From a virus: DNA of 28,778 bases. The position numbers were made by a program, and so were the translations under genes. The notes under the pieces were generated by a model. The model was not told where the DNA came from. It saw only the letters and a list, made by a program, of their open reading frames with translations, and made no database searches. Numbering within the stretch: the first letter of the stretch is position 1; every line of letters begins with the position of its first letter. The stretch lies in IMG/VR virus record IMGVR_UViG_3300047552_000127, positions 1 through 28,778 of that record, one strand, 5' to 3'. This document shows positions 14,143 to 22,600 of the stretch, piece by piece.

Positions 14143-14406
14143 ATGACCATCATCAACGCATTTCACCCAGACTACGTGCAGACATACATGCCAGAGTTTT
14201 TGTCTACCATCAGAGCCGAAGGCATCCAGCAAGCCAGCGGGTAGAAGTACGGATCAAGGGCCAAGGCAACTCGCGAATCAGCAGACAAGGCAGTGTTCAC
14301 CATTGCCACATTCCCAAAGACACAACGCGTCAGCCTTGCGCCAAAAGAAATCATGTACTACAGCAAAGCAGGCACGGCCAACACAACACAGAAGAAAAAA
14401 AAATGA
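14143..14406 (+). pseudogene. Early gene interrupted by in-frame amber codon
   Basis: The frame starts at ATG 14143, runs 33 codons, meets TAG at 14242-14244, and then stays open for another 53 codons to TGA at 14404-14406. The second half is a coherent basic protein (KYGSRAKATRESADKAVF ... IMYYSKAGT) and its TGA shares an ATGA overlap with the next gene, as everywhere in this operon. So an 87-residue protein was probably the original product; TGG to TAG would need one base change. It could be a broken gene, an amber mutant that needs a suppressor host, or a readthrough gene. TAG ends other genes here, so the genetic code is not changed. Confidence 0.6.
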
Positions 14407-14528
14407 GCGAAGAAATAAAAAGCCTGCTGACGTTGATCGGGTTAATCTTTGCATCAGCAGGCTTGACTGCGGTTGTTCTCTACTGGTTCGTCAGAAGAAG
14501 CGTCTACAACCACGACGATCAAGCGTAA
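14403..14528 (+). CDS. Small single-TM protein
   Basis: This 41-residue protein has one hydrophobic segment (about residues 8-29) followed by RRS, so a membrane protein with the C-terminus in the cytoplasm is likely. It is the last gene of the rightward operon and overlaps the end of the leftward endolysin gene by ten bases. Its start overlaps the TGA of the amber-interrupted frame. The function is unknown. Confidence 0.55.
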   Translation: MSEEIKSLLTLIGLIFASAGLTAVVLYWFVRRSVYNHDDQA

Positions 14529-15007
14529 GCGCGTGTGCCTTGCTTGTCGATGATGAGCTTTGACTTCATTGGCACATCGCCTTCGTTTGTAGTAATTGCT
14601 ACATGAGTCCAACCTCCGCCGTTAACTGGATCTGAGAACTCGCGAATGACTTGCTGATATGGCAGATTGCTCGCGATGATTGCCTTCACAACTTGCTCAG
14701 GAATCATGCCTGGCACGCGAATATCGGCTGCACAACCACGGCGGTGGTCGCTTTTGTTGCTTGATCCGACTGCGTTATTTACTGCTTCGCTGCGGAATGC
14801 GCTATTCACCATGATTGGCTTGCCACCCAAAACAACTTTGAGTTGCTCCAAAAAGTCGGCCAAGCGCGGCAGGTTTGCTACAGCGTTCACGAACACTTCT
14901 TGACCGTTGATGATGCACTTCTCGCGCTCAGTCGGAGTGTTGTCCAACTCGCGATGATCGGTGTGTGTCAATTCTTCAAGCGTGAAGTGTGGGGTTAAGT
15001 TTGTCAT
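14519..15007 (-). CDS. Peptidase M15 endolysin
   Basis: This 162-residue protein is a phage endolysin of the M15_3 type, cutting peptide cross-links of the cell wall. It begins MTNLTPHFTLEELTHTDHRE as usual. Zinc ligands H88 (in KSDHRRG), D95 and H135 (in GGWTHV) are present, with SAFRS at 69-73. It has no signal peptide, so it needs a holin for release. It follows Rz with an ATGA overlap, an unusual order since the endolysin usually precedes the spanins. Confidence 0.92.
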   Translation of the reverse strand: MTNLTPHFTLEELTHTDHRELDNTPTEREKCIINGQEVFVNAVANLPRLADFLEQLKVVLGGKPIMVNSAFRSEAVNNAVGSSNKSDHRRGCAADIRVPGMIPEQVVKAIIASNLPYQQVIREFSDPVNGGGWTHVAITTNEGDVPMKSKLIIDKQGTRAYA

Positions 15008-15405
15008 TTAATAGCCTTCAGGTTGTTGTAAAAATCAATGCACGAATTCAGTTCGATGATTGCTTGGTCGCCGTCTGCGGTGATGGCGATAAGGTCGTCA
15101 GCAGTCTTTGGGTCAAGTTCGGCTCTCGCTTCTGAATCCCCTGTGGCAGCTCCGGCAGTGCAACTGGCACGGACTGACAGCCGGACAGCGCCAGCAGCGA
15201 CATCAGCGCGAAGCTGGTCAACTTTGATTTGAGCATCTCGTTTTTCCCTTTCAAGTTTTGCTGTTGTTGCGGCAGCTTTATCGCGCATCGACGATTCAAT
15301 GCGCTCTACCTCTGCTTTTATCGCTTGGCGCTCGTCGTACTTGCCAGCGAAGAATGCAATCAGCAAGCACGCGATGAAGACGCCTAGATTACGCAGCATT
15401 TTCAT
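15004..15405 (-). CDS. Rz: Rz-like inner-membrane spanin
   Basis: This protein of about 133 residues has an N-terminal transmembrane segment (about 5-20) followed by a long charged coiled coil (AIKAEVERIESS ... KLEREKRDAQIKVDQL), the standard form of an Rz i-spanin, which joins Rz1 to fuse inner and outer membranes at lysis. The ATG at 15405 was preferred to the TTG at 15408. A second frame inside the gene codes for Rz1. Confidence 0.85.
   Translation of the reverse strand: MKMLRNLGVFIACLLIAFFAGKYDERQAIKAEVERIESSMRDKAAATTAKLEREKRDAQIKVDQLRADVAAGAVRLSVRASCTAGAATGDSEARAELDPKTADDLIAITADGDQAIIELNSCIDFYNNLKAIK
15048..15236 (-). CDS. Rz1: Rz1-like outer-membrane lipoprotein, nested in Rz
   Basis: This 62-residue frame lies wholly inside Rz in another reading frame. 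It starts MLKSKLTSFALMSLLALSGC, a lipoprotein signal with lipobox LSGC, and continues with a proline-containing stretch (VPVALPELP) as in Rz1 o-spanins. The start at 15236 was chosen because it begins the signal peptide. Nested Rz/Rz1 pairs are known from lambda, so the assignment is firm. Confidence 0.85.
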   Translation of the reverse strand: MLKSKLTSFALMSLLALSGCQSVPVALPELPQGIQKREPNLTQRLLTTLSPSPQTATKQSSN

Positions 15406-15769
15406 CAACCTGTGGTGGCGGAGTTTCGTCCGTCAATTTCTTGTAGACGTAGTTCACGCCAGCGTTCACGAATGTCATGCCAGCAACGCCACCAAGAACG
15501 CCGCCAGACAGCAGCATGGCATCGTTCACCTGCTTGGCAAAGATTGCATCAATTGGAGCCATACGCAGCATTGGCTGGATGGTGAAGATCAACGATGTGA
15601 TGGCAATCAACACGGTGGACGCGAACACAAATGCAATTGTGAGGATCACAACAGCCCACACGCGCACTTGAATCTGCTCGACGCTCATGCGCTCTTCTGG
15701 GATGAATGGCTGTCCATCAATGCCAAGCATGATGCACAGAACTTTTTTCAGTTTCTCGGTGAATGTCAT
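15389..15769 (-). CDS. Two-TM membrane protein of the lysis block
   Basis: This 126-residue protein has a long hydrophobic segment (about 38-65) and a second, glycine-rich one (about 84-107), with a proline-rich acidic tail. It sits between a small exported protein and Rz, so it may be a holin, antiholin or other lysis factor. The family is not recognised. It overlaps the Rz start by about 17 bases. Confidence 0.65.
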   Translation of the reverse strand: MTFTEKLKKVLCIMLGIDGQPFIPEERMSVEQIQVRVWAVVILTIAFVFASTVLIAITSLIFTIQPMLRMAPIDAIFAKQVNDAMLLSGGVLGGVAGMTFVNAGVNYVYKKLTDETPPPQVDENAA

Positions 15770-15957
15770 TTTTCGTCCTTTATCAACATTTCAGGTGGAA
15801 GTAGTTTGTCTGGGCAAGTGCCTTCAACTGTGCAAATTGGTGGCTTGCATTCTGCGTTTTCCCAGTTGCGCGGGTTCTGGCATGGGTAGCGATAACGATC
15901 CTCACCAAAGATGAAAACCGATGCGACCAATGCGATCATCAAAAGTACGTATCTCAC
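15766..15957 (-). CDS. Small exported cysteine-rich protein
   Basis: This 63-residue protein has a hydrophobic start (about 3-18) and then RYRYPCQNPRNWENAECKPPIC ending with a TCP motif; four cysteines may pair in the periplasm. Similar CQNP/ECKPPIC proteins occur in tailed phages, without known function. It starts with GTG at 15957, sharing one base with the TAG stop of the preceding gene, and overlaps the next by four bases. Confidence 0.65.
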   Translation of the reverse strand: MRYVLLMIALVASVFIFGEDRYRYPCQNPRNWENAECKPPICTVEGTCPDKLLPPEMLIKDEK

Positions 15958-16178
15958 TATTCACCTTTCTCGGTGTTATTCACCAGTTTTAACAGTCTCT
16001 CCAGCTTCTCACGTTCCTCACGCAGCACAAGTGCGGCCTTCTGGTTTTCGCGAGTACTGTTCTTTAACTCACCCTTCATCTTGCGACCTTCGAGCAAAAA
16101 CAAAAACATCAAGACAAGCAAGATGCCAAACAAGAGGCACAGCAGGAAAGTTATTGCGTTGAATTCGCGCTTATCCAT
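15957..16178 (-). CDS. TM plus coiled-coil protein
   Basis: This protein of about 73 residues has a transmembrane segment (about 7-28) followed by a charged coiled coil (RENQKAALVLREEREKLERLL). Its shape is like a small spanin or a membrane-bound structural protein. The ATG at 16178 was chosen because an extension to 16232 lies inside the preceding gene. It ends with TAG. Confidence 0.6.
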   Translation of the reverse strand: MDKREFNAITFLLCLLFGILLVLMFLFLLEGRKMKGELKNSTRENQKAALVLREEREKLERLLKLVNNTEKGE

Positions 16179-16930
16179 ACTGTTCCCATCAACGTCCAGA
16201 AGTAAATCACCGTCACAATCGCCCAGAACCAAGTCATGTTGCGGTCAATGTCGTCGCTGCGCTTCTGTGCAGCCTTCGCCTCTGTTGCCGCCTTCTCGCG
16301 CTTTTGCTTCATCTGGCGAGCCGCTTGACCAACTTTGACCTTGTCCTGCATCTCCTTGAACTGGCTCCAAATTGGGCCGAGTTGCCAAGGCGCATTGGTA
16401 GTCATCAAGCTCATGAGTGCTGGGTAGGCTGAGTCCACCTCAACCTGCAATTGCGTCAGCTCTAGCACTTCCTTTTGGTCGATTTCGTCCTTTCCAAAAA
16501 CCTCTGCGTACCGCTTCTCCGTGTACGTCTTCAGGGTGTGATAGTTGTCAAACCAGTCGCCAACGTGCCCGATGAACTGCTGGACGATTTCGTCTTGGGT
16601 TGGGATGTGGTCGATGTATCCATCATCCTTCTTAGATTTCTTTCCAGTTGTTTTTGCTGGCGTTGCAGGCGCCTGATTTCCTGTTGGCTGGGTGGTAGCT
16701 GCGGCTTGTACTGGCGCATTTGACTTTGCGCCTCCGAGAAGACCTTTAAACCATCCCCAAATCCCCGTAACCTCTGCGTAAATTTTCTTTGCGTCAGTAA
16801 CACCGCCTTCAACAGTTTTCTTAACGCGCTGAATCTCAACAGACCCTTCGCGAAGGCAATCGCAGCAGAACTGTATGCCAGCCCACGCACCACGCATGGC
16901 TTGGAGGGCGAGCATAATTTCTGGGCCCAC
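16151..16930 (-). CDS. Hypothetical late protein with C-terminal TM
   Basis: This 259-residue protein starts MGPEIMLALQAMRGAWAGIQ, has an alanine-, threonine- and proline-rich linker with a KKSKKDD stretch (about 75-103), a helical middle with charged coiled-coil parts, and a C-terminal transmembrane segment (about 233-255). A virion or lysis-linked membrane role is possible; similar proteins occur in other phages without function. It starts with GTG at 16930, two bases past the holin stop. Confidence 0.65.
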   Translation of the reverse strand: MGPEIMLALQAMRGAWAGIQFCCDCLREGSVEIQRVKKTVEGGVTDAKKIYAEVTGIWGWFKGLLGGAKSNAPVQAAATTQPTGNQAPATPAKTTGKKSKKDDGYIDHIPTQDEIVQQFIGHVGDWFDNYHTLKTYTEKRYAEVFGKDEIDQKEVLELTQLQVEVDSAYPALMSLMTTNAPWQLGPIWSQFKEMQDKVKVGQAARQMKQKREKAATEAKAAQKRSDDIDRNMTWFWAIVTVIYFWTLMGTVWISANSTQ

Positions 16931-16931
16931 A

Positions 16932-17123
16932 TTACTCTTCGCGCACTTCCTTGACGATCTGCCAGCACTTATGCCCGATCATCAAAACCGTGTAGATCAA
17001 GGTTGCCCACAACACCAACTCGCTGACTTGGTAGCCAGCAACCGTTGCGAGAGAGATTGTTGCAGGAGGCGCAACCTTAGTCACCACAGCAGCAGCCGTT
17101 TCGGTTGTGTGTTCTGTTGCCAT
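16932..17123 (-). CDS. Single-TM holin candidate
   Basis: This 63-residue protein has a threonine- and alanine-rich N-terminus, one transmembrane segment with the pattern VSELVLWATLIYTVLMIGHKCW (about 33-53), and a charged tail KEVREE. The combination is typical of small phage holins, which open the inner membrane for the endolysin. It starts at ATG 17123, sharing one base with the upstream TAA (TAATG). Confidence 0.7.
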   Translation of the reverse strand: MATEHTTETAAAVVTKVAPPATISLATVAGYQVSELVLWATLIYTVLMIGHKCWQIVKEVREE

Positions 17124-17290
17124 TACTGAGCCTCGTCAGCTGGTTCAGGCGTGTTGCCCTCTGCCAACCATTCTAAGTAGGCTTGGTAGTCTGCGTTTGC
17201 TAGATCAAAGGGAATGAAAGCGTTGTCAGCAATACGCTCAATTGACAACGAATTAATAGCCCCTTCTGGTGTTTTCACAAGTTTATACAT
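17123..17290 (-). CDS. Small tail-fibre-associated protein
   Basis: This 55-residue frame starts [20 protein letters not shown] and contains [21 protein letters not shown]. The pattern [22 protein letters not shown] is common in short proteins encoded right after tail fibres in phages, and resembles the XkdW group. Its role is unknown; fibre assembly is one guess. It lies between the tail fibre and the holin gene with a TAATG junction. Confidence 0.7.
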   Translation of the reverse strand: MYKLVKTPEGAINSLSIERIADNAFIPFDLANADYQAYLEWLAEGNTPEPADEAQ

Positions 17291-18766
17291 TTATAGTTCC
17301 GCTGTTGCTGAAAGTGTTGCTGCATATTGAGTTAATGCAGTAGAAGAAGCTGTAACAATGAACGAATTACCACTTGTCGTGATAAAGTCTGAAGGGTATA
17401 CTGCCGAAGTATTGACGTTGCTAATAATAGTTTTAACTGCCATAGTAGGCGCGGCTCTCTTAGTGACAGCAAAATTAACTGCACATCCTTCAGTCACACC
17501 AGACGTACCGTTAAAACGTGTATATCCAAGAGGTTCTTCATAATACCGCTGACACAAAGCCAACTCAGTACCATACGGGCGGTAGTCAAACGATGTGGCT
17601 GTGCTGCCTTTTTCTAGTTGAACGCCTGTGATGTAGAAGGTGGCTCCAGTAGTTGAGGCAAGTTTGGTTGTGCCAGTAACGCCGAAGTAGTTTGCACCTG
17701 TGTTCAGTTGGTTGGCTGTTCCGCTGTATGTTGAGCCAACACCCAAATCCCAGAAAACAGCAAGTCCCGCAGTATTGTCAGTTGTCCACGTTCCTGAGTT
17801 GATCGCTCCAGCAGCCACAGAAACTGTTTTATATTCCCAAGTGTTGGCTGCGCTGATGGTGTATGTTGAACACCAAGTAGCTGTGGCTGCATTGTTCCTA
17901 AAAGAAACACCGAAAGTTCCAGTTACGCTGGATTGAACCCAAAAAGACAGCGTAAATGCCGACGAACTTGCAGAACCAAGGTTGAGGTCGTATACGTTAT
18001 AGCCTTCAATTGATTGGCGGAAAAACGCATAGTCAGTTGCATCAATAGTTACCGCAGTCCCCATTGTGCATTTCAAGCTGTTTTTAAACCCTGTCGGTGC
18101 GGTAGTGCTTTGCTGCACCGTAAAAGCATTCATGCCACCTTCATCAGCCAGCCAACGGTCAAGGGTATACACGTTGGCTGAAACTGTTACCGCAGCCCCA
18201 GCATTACGCTGGTCAATCATCATCGCACCATTGATGATGCGGTTTTTCATGGCGTTTGTGCCGTTGTTTGCAGCGATTGCTGCTAGTGCGGCATTAAATG
18301 CTTGAACGTCAACACCGATCTCAACGCCTAGATTGTCACGAGCTGTTGCGGGACTTGCCAGTCCAGACAGGTTGCCAGCTTTCGTCAACAACGATGCAGG
18401 ATCAATGGATGCAGCCGAAGCAGCAGCGGCATCAGCCGAAGCATCTGCAGCAATGGCGCTCAGATTGGCGGCATCTGCAGAAGCGTCTGCAGCGTTTGCG
18501 CTTGTCGCAGCTTCGCTAGCTTTTGTCGTTGCAATGCCAGCCTGAGTCGTTGCAGTTCCAGCTGCCGTGGTAGCAATGCCAGCCTGCGTTGTAGCCGTAG
18601 CAGCATCTGCATCGGCAGCTGCCGCATCAGCATCAACAGCTGCAGCGACAGCGTTTGCAGCTGTACCCCAGTCATCAAGAGCAGCAACGAAAGCAAACGC
18701 CTTCGTGTTAAATTGTTCTGGCGAGTCGCCTAACGCTGGTGCGTCTGGTAGTGCTGGGATTGTCAT
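17291..18766 (-). CDS. Tail fibre with carbohydrate-binding-like C-terminus
   Basis: This 491-residue protein is a tail fibre or receptor-binding protein. An N-terminal part (1-35) is followed by an alanine-rich coiled coil (about 38-120), then a spot with NNGTNAMKNRIINGAMMIDQRN, a jelly-roll-like domain (about 185-390) that ends in FYITGVQLEKGSTATSFDYRP, and a distal tip. This domain order is frequent in phage fibres that bind surface glycans. It shares an ATGA overlap with the preceding tail protein. It is likely to set host range. Confidence 0.85.
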   Translation of the reverse strand: MTIPALPDAPALGDSPEQFNTKAFAFVAALDDWGTAANAVAAAVDADAAAADADAATATTQAGIATTAAGTATTQAGIATTKASEAATSANAADASADAANLSAIAADASADAAAASAASIDPASLLTKAGNLSGLASPATARDNLGVEIGVDVQAFNAALAAIAANNGTNAMKNRIINGAMMIDQRNAGAAVTVSANVYTLDRWLADEGGMNAFTVQQSTTAPTGFKNSLKCTMGTAVTIDATDYAFFRQSIEGYNVYDLNLGSASSSAFTLSFWVQSSVTGTFGVSFRNNAATATWCSTYTISAANTWEYKTVSVAAGAINSGTWTTDNTAGLAVFWDLGVGSTYSGTANQLNTGANYFGVTGTTKLASTTGATFYITGVQLEKGSTATSFDYRPYGTELALCQRYYEEPLGYTRFNGTSGVTEGCAVNFAVTKRAAPTMAVKTIISNVNTSAVYPSDFITTSGNSFIVTASSTALTQYAATLSATAEL

Positions 18767-19680
18767 GTAAGACCCTCAAGTTCAAGTGTGCAGTCAGAAT
18801 GCGTTGGGTACGAGATCGAGACTTGGAAGTCTTTGTAGATCCCGAAAATGATCGTCGATTCGTAGTCGCCGTGGCCAATCCAAAGACATGGAGTTGCACG
18901 CACATCAGCCAAATACGAAACCGTCGAATCCACATCTTTCTTTTCCAGTAGCATACCAAAACTTGCACGCTTTGAAAAGGCTCGGCGAACCAGAACGGTG
19001 TCTCCGAACTCGTTTGTTTCCTTGCGCGAATAGTCCTGAATGCCAACGTTCGCGCCAAGGTTTACTCCAAGGCCGATGCTTCGGATCTGGCCAAACAAAA
19101 TGACGCCAACCGACATCTCTCCGCCACCAGTCAGGTCAATCAGAATGTCAGCCTCTGGATACGATGGCAGATCTGCCTGCACAGACAGCTCTGCGACAGA
19201 TCGGATGCTGAAGAACCACTCCCACCAGCCAACGATGTCGGGGTGCGATAAAAGCTGTGTCGTTTTGTCATAAACCGTTCCGTATGTCGGGTCGATCATG
19301 CGCACACGAACCGTGTCTACACCAGTCATATTTAGCACTGACACGTTGTTCACGACCAATCCAGGCGTGATTCTGTAGCTGATACTGTCTGCCTGAGTGG
19401 TCTGAGTGCTATTGGATGTGTCGAAAACTTTCCAACGGTTTGTCGGGCCAACCTCAACCCAATACGTCAACTCTGTCGTCGGGTTCTTATTCAGATTCGA
19501 CGCCTGCAATGACTCATACACCTTGTGTGTACTGGTCAAAATTACGCGATCACCGACAGCGTAGGTGGTTCCACTAGACCACGCTGCATAGTCGTTCTCA
19601 GGCACGTCAGATGACACCAGCATGGCTGTAGTCATGGCCAATGGCTTGACCACTTTCAGTGCATACGTTGCTGCTGTCAT
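18763..19680 (-). CDS. Distal tail protein with CBM5/12-like insert
   Basis: This 305-residue protein follows the tape measure gene and precedes the tail fibre, so it is a tail-tip component. Residues about 27-85 look like a carbohydrate-binding module of the CBM5/12 kind: W-x-x-GTTYAVGDRVILTSTHKVYES, then YWVEVGPTNRW. The rest is strand-rich. It may help the tip contact host polysaccharides. ATGA overlaps join it to both neighbours. Confidence 0.75.
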   Translation of the reverse strand: MTAATYALKVVKPLAMTTAMLVSSDVPENDYAAWSSGTTYAVGDRVILTSTHKVYESLQASNLNKNPTTELTYWVEVGPTNRWKVFDTSNSTQTTQADSISYRITPGLVVNNVSVLNMTGVDTVRVRMIDPTYGTVYDKTTQLLSHPDIVGWWEWFFSIRSVAELSVQADLPSYPEADILIDLTGGGEMSVGVILFGQIRSIGLGVNLGANVGIQDYSRKETNEFGDTVLVRRAFSKRASFGMLLEKKDVDSTVSYLADVRATPCLWIGHGDYESTIIFGIYKDFQVSISYPTHSDCTLELEGLT

Positions 19681-22600
19681 ACCACCGCCCTCGTTTCTGG
19701 AATGCCGTCAATATCCCAACGCTCGACGACTTTTGTAAGTCTTGATTGTAGTTGGACAATCGCTCTGGCTTGTGCCTGATTGTCAACTCTCAAGGCAGAA
19801 ATCTCCTCAATCAGCATGGCTGTCGATGACGATCCAGACATCAATCCAGCGGTTGTCGATGTTGGAGTCAGCTCCAAACCGTCAGTCTGCGTATTGGCTG
19901 CCAGGTCAACCGATGAGATCGTGGAAATTGCCTTTTCAGCAGATCCGGCCCCAAGCACTGCCAGCGTCTCAGACAGGCTACCAGCCAAGAAGCCACGCAT
20001 ACGCGCAACTTCGCTCGCCGTGCTTGCAGTTAGGGTAAACGCTTGTTCCAGCGCGGTGCTGATTGTTGGTAGCTTCGACAACGCAGTCAGATCGCCTGCG
20101 CGAGCCTGAGCTGTAGTTGTCGCGAACTGAGCCTGCAATGCAGCAGCTGATTGCTCTGCCGTCGATCCTGTCATGGATTGCTTGAGTCGTTCAATCTCGC
20201 TTACAGTACCTTGGCTTGCCTGTTGCAATGCCTCTTGCGCAGCCTTCTCGTCCTGCAATGCCCAGATGCGCTCTTGCAGTGCGCGATTCGATTCATTCAG
20301 CGATCCAAGCTCAATCTTGCGAATCTCGGCCACATTGTTCGTCTCTTGCAGCAATTGCATCTCAAGGCTGCTACGCTCATTGGCCAGATTCTGCTCAGCT
20401 AATGCAGCCTCTTCAGCTGCCGCTTTAGCGTCTTGCAGCGCAGTCACCTGATCAAACAATGCACGGTTTGTTTCGCTCAGTGCAGCACGCTCAAGCTCAC
20501 GAAGCGCTTTTGTGTCACCTTGCAGCTGCAAGATCTGCTTGTCTAGACCTGCACGCTCCTGAGCTACAGCGTCCTCTTCTTGCTTGCGTGTTGCCGCAGC
20601 TTGATCTGCCGCAGCTTGCGCCGTATTAGCATCTTGCAGAGCCGTAATCTTGTCGTACAAGGCTCGGTTAGTCTCATCCAATGCGGCACGCTCACGGGCG
20701 CGTAAAGCAACCGTGTCGCCCTGCAAATTCAGCAGAGTTGTCTCAAGACCGTATCTCTGACTTGCGATTGCTTGCTTTGCCTGCTCAAGCGAATCAATGT
20801 AGGCCGCAAACTGAGGAGCCAACTCAAGCAAGGCATCGCGCTGGCGCTTGCCAGCTTCTGTTGCTGTGTCTTGGGCATCGACCAATTTCCTGTACTCTTC
20901 GATGGTTGTTGGCAGTTTTGCCGAAACCATATCTGGCAAGAGTTCTTTAAACGTCCTGTACAGGTAGCCTTTAAACAGAGAGAAGCCAGTAATTTGCTTG
21001 CTCGTAACCTCAACCCATCCAGCCTGAGTCTTGATGCCAATTGCATCAAACGATGCTTGCAAGTTCTTCAGGTAATCAGCTTGCTGTGCGGCAGGATCAA
21101 GCAAATACTGCGTGTAGTTGCTTTGCAGATTCTGGCTGGCTTTTGTCACAGCATCAAATGCTGGGGCAAGCGAGATCAGTGCAGCGTATGTCTTCTGGCC
21201 AGCGTCAGTGTTTAGATTCTGAGCGTTGACCAATTGCTTGTACTGCTCGACACTCTTTGGAATTGCCAAACCAATTGAGGAGAAACCCTCTTTCAGAACC
21301 TTTGCAACCTGAGCGTTTTTCTCCAAATCAGAGAAGAATGCCTCGTAATATGCAGATGTCTGGCTGCGGAAGTTTTCAACGCCGCCGAACACGTCGATCA
21401 GGTTGCTTGCAGCAACGGATGATTGAACTGAAATTGAAAGCAGGTTGTCATTAAACAGCTTCAACACCGAGTTGACAGCGCCAAGACTTTCACTCAATCG
21501 CATCAGTGTCTGGGTTGCAGTCTCGCCCTCTTTCTTAACTGGCACAAACCAGCCGTCGAAGAACGCAAATGCGTTGTCGTTGATGATTCGCTTGGCCAGA
21601 TCTTCAGAGAATCCACCCAGCGCGTCTTCAATGGCTTTGCCTTGAGCAGTTGCATCAAGTCCAGCCAAGCTGATCTTGATTGACTTGGCGTAGTTGTTGA
21701 TTGAGCTCGCGCCTGCACCAATAGACTTCGCATACTCACGAGTCGAGTCGGTGATGTTTTTGACCGAAGAGTCAAGGAAGCGATCCAACTCAGTCGACAC
21801 TGCGCTGAAGTTAGTGCCAGATCTGCTTGAACGGAACCAGCCACCAGACTGAGACCACTCTTGGAAGTTGCGCACATCAGCCCCAGTCTGTGTGGAGAAC
21901 GTGCCAGAGATGCCGGAGCCAGTTGTGCGCACTGCGCCCATGCCGAATGCGCGGTTGATAATGCCAGACACAACGCCAGCCAGAGGGCCTATGTACGCAG
22001 AGCCAACAACCGTGGCGATGTCCATCAGCTTTCCGTTGCCGATCTTGTATTCGCCGCTGATTGCCTTGCTCATGGCGTATGCGGCAATCGCGTTGCCAGC
22101 CACAGTCAGCGCTTGTTGTGTTGCTAGGCCGCTTTGGGTAAGCGCGTAAGATCCTTGGCCAGCTGCTGTCGTTGGGCCAGCCGCCTGAGTGGCCAATCCT
22201 AATGACTGGCCAGCACTGGTTGATGCTACAGCTCCAAAACCTTGAGCGATAGCAGATGCAACACCATCAGTCAAAACGGTCTTGATGCCGCTGAGCATCT
22301 GGAACGTAGACATTCCATTGGCAAAGCTCAACGACGATGAGCTTGCTCCAGCAGATCCAGATGCAGCCCCAGCAGCCTGTGCACCGCCAGAGAACAGCGA
22401 CAAGATACCACCGCCAACAGGAGCAATGATCGCAGAGATAGTCGGACGAAGAATCATCGTCTTAAACATATTCTCAAGCGTGTCTCTTAGGTTCTGGCCA
22501 AAGCTCTTACCGCTTTCGAAGCCGCGCATCAATGCGTCAGTCAATGACTGGTTGATTTGGTCTGCTGTTTTGGCGAAGTCGTCTTGGATGACTTTGTTGA

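Noticed and set aside
14242-14244. Genome-wide reassignment of TAG
   Set aside because: Genes ending at 3830, 15957 and 24766 use TAG as their real stop with sensible neighbours.
16531-16968. 145-codon leftward frame inside the 259-residue late protein
   Set aside because: It is a shadow frame; the other frame has phage-like structure with a terminal membrane segment and fits the spacing with both neighbours.
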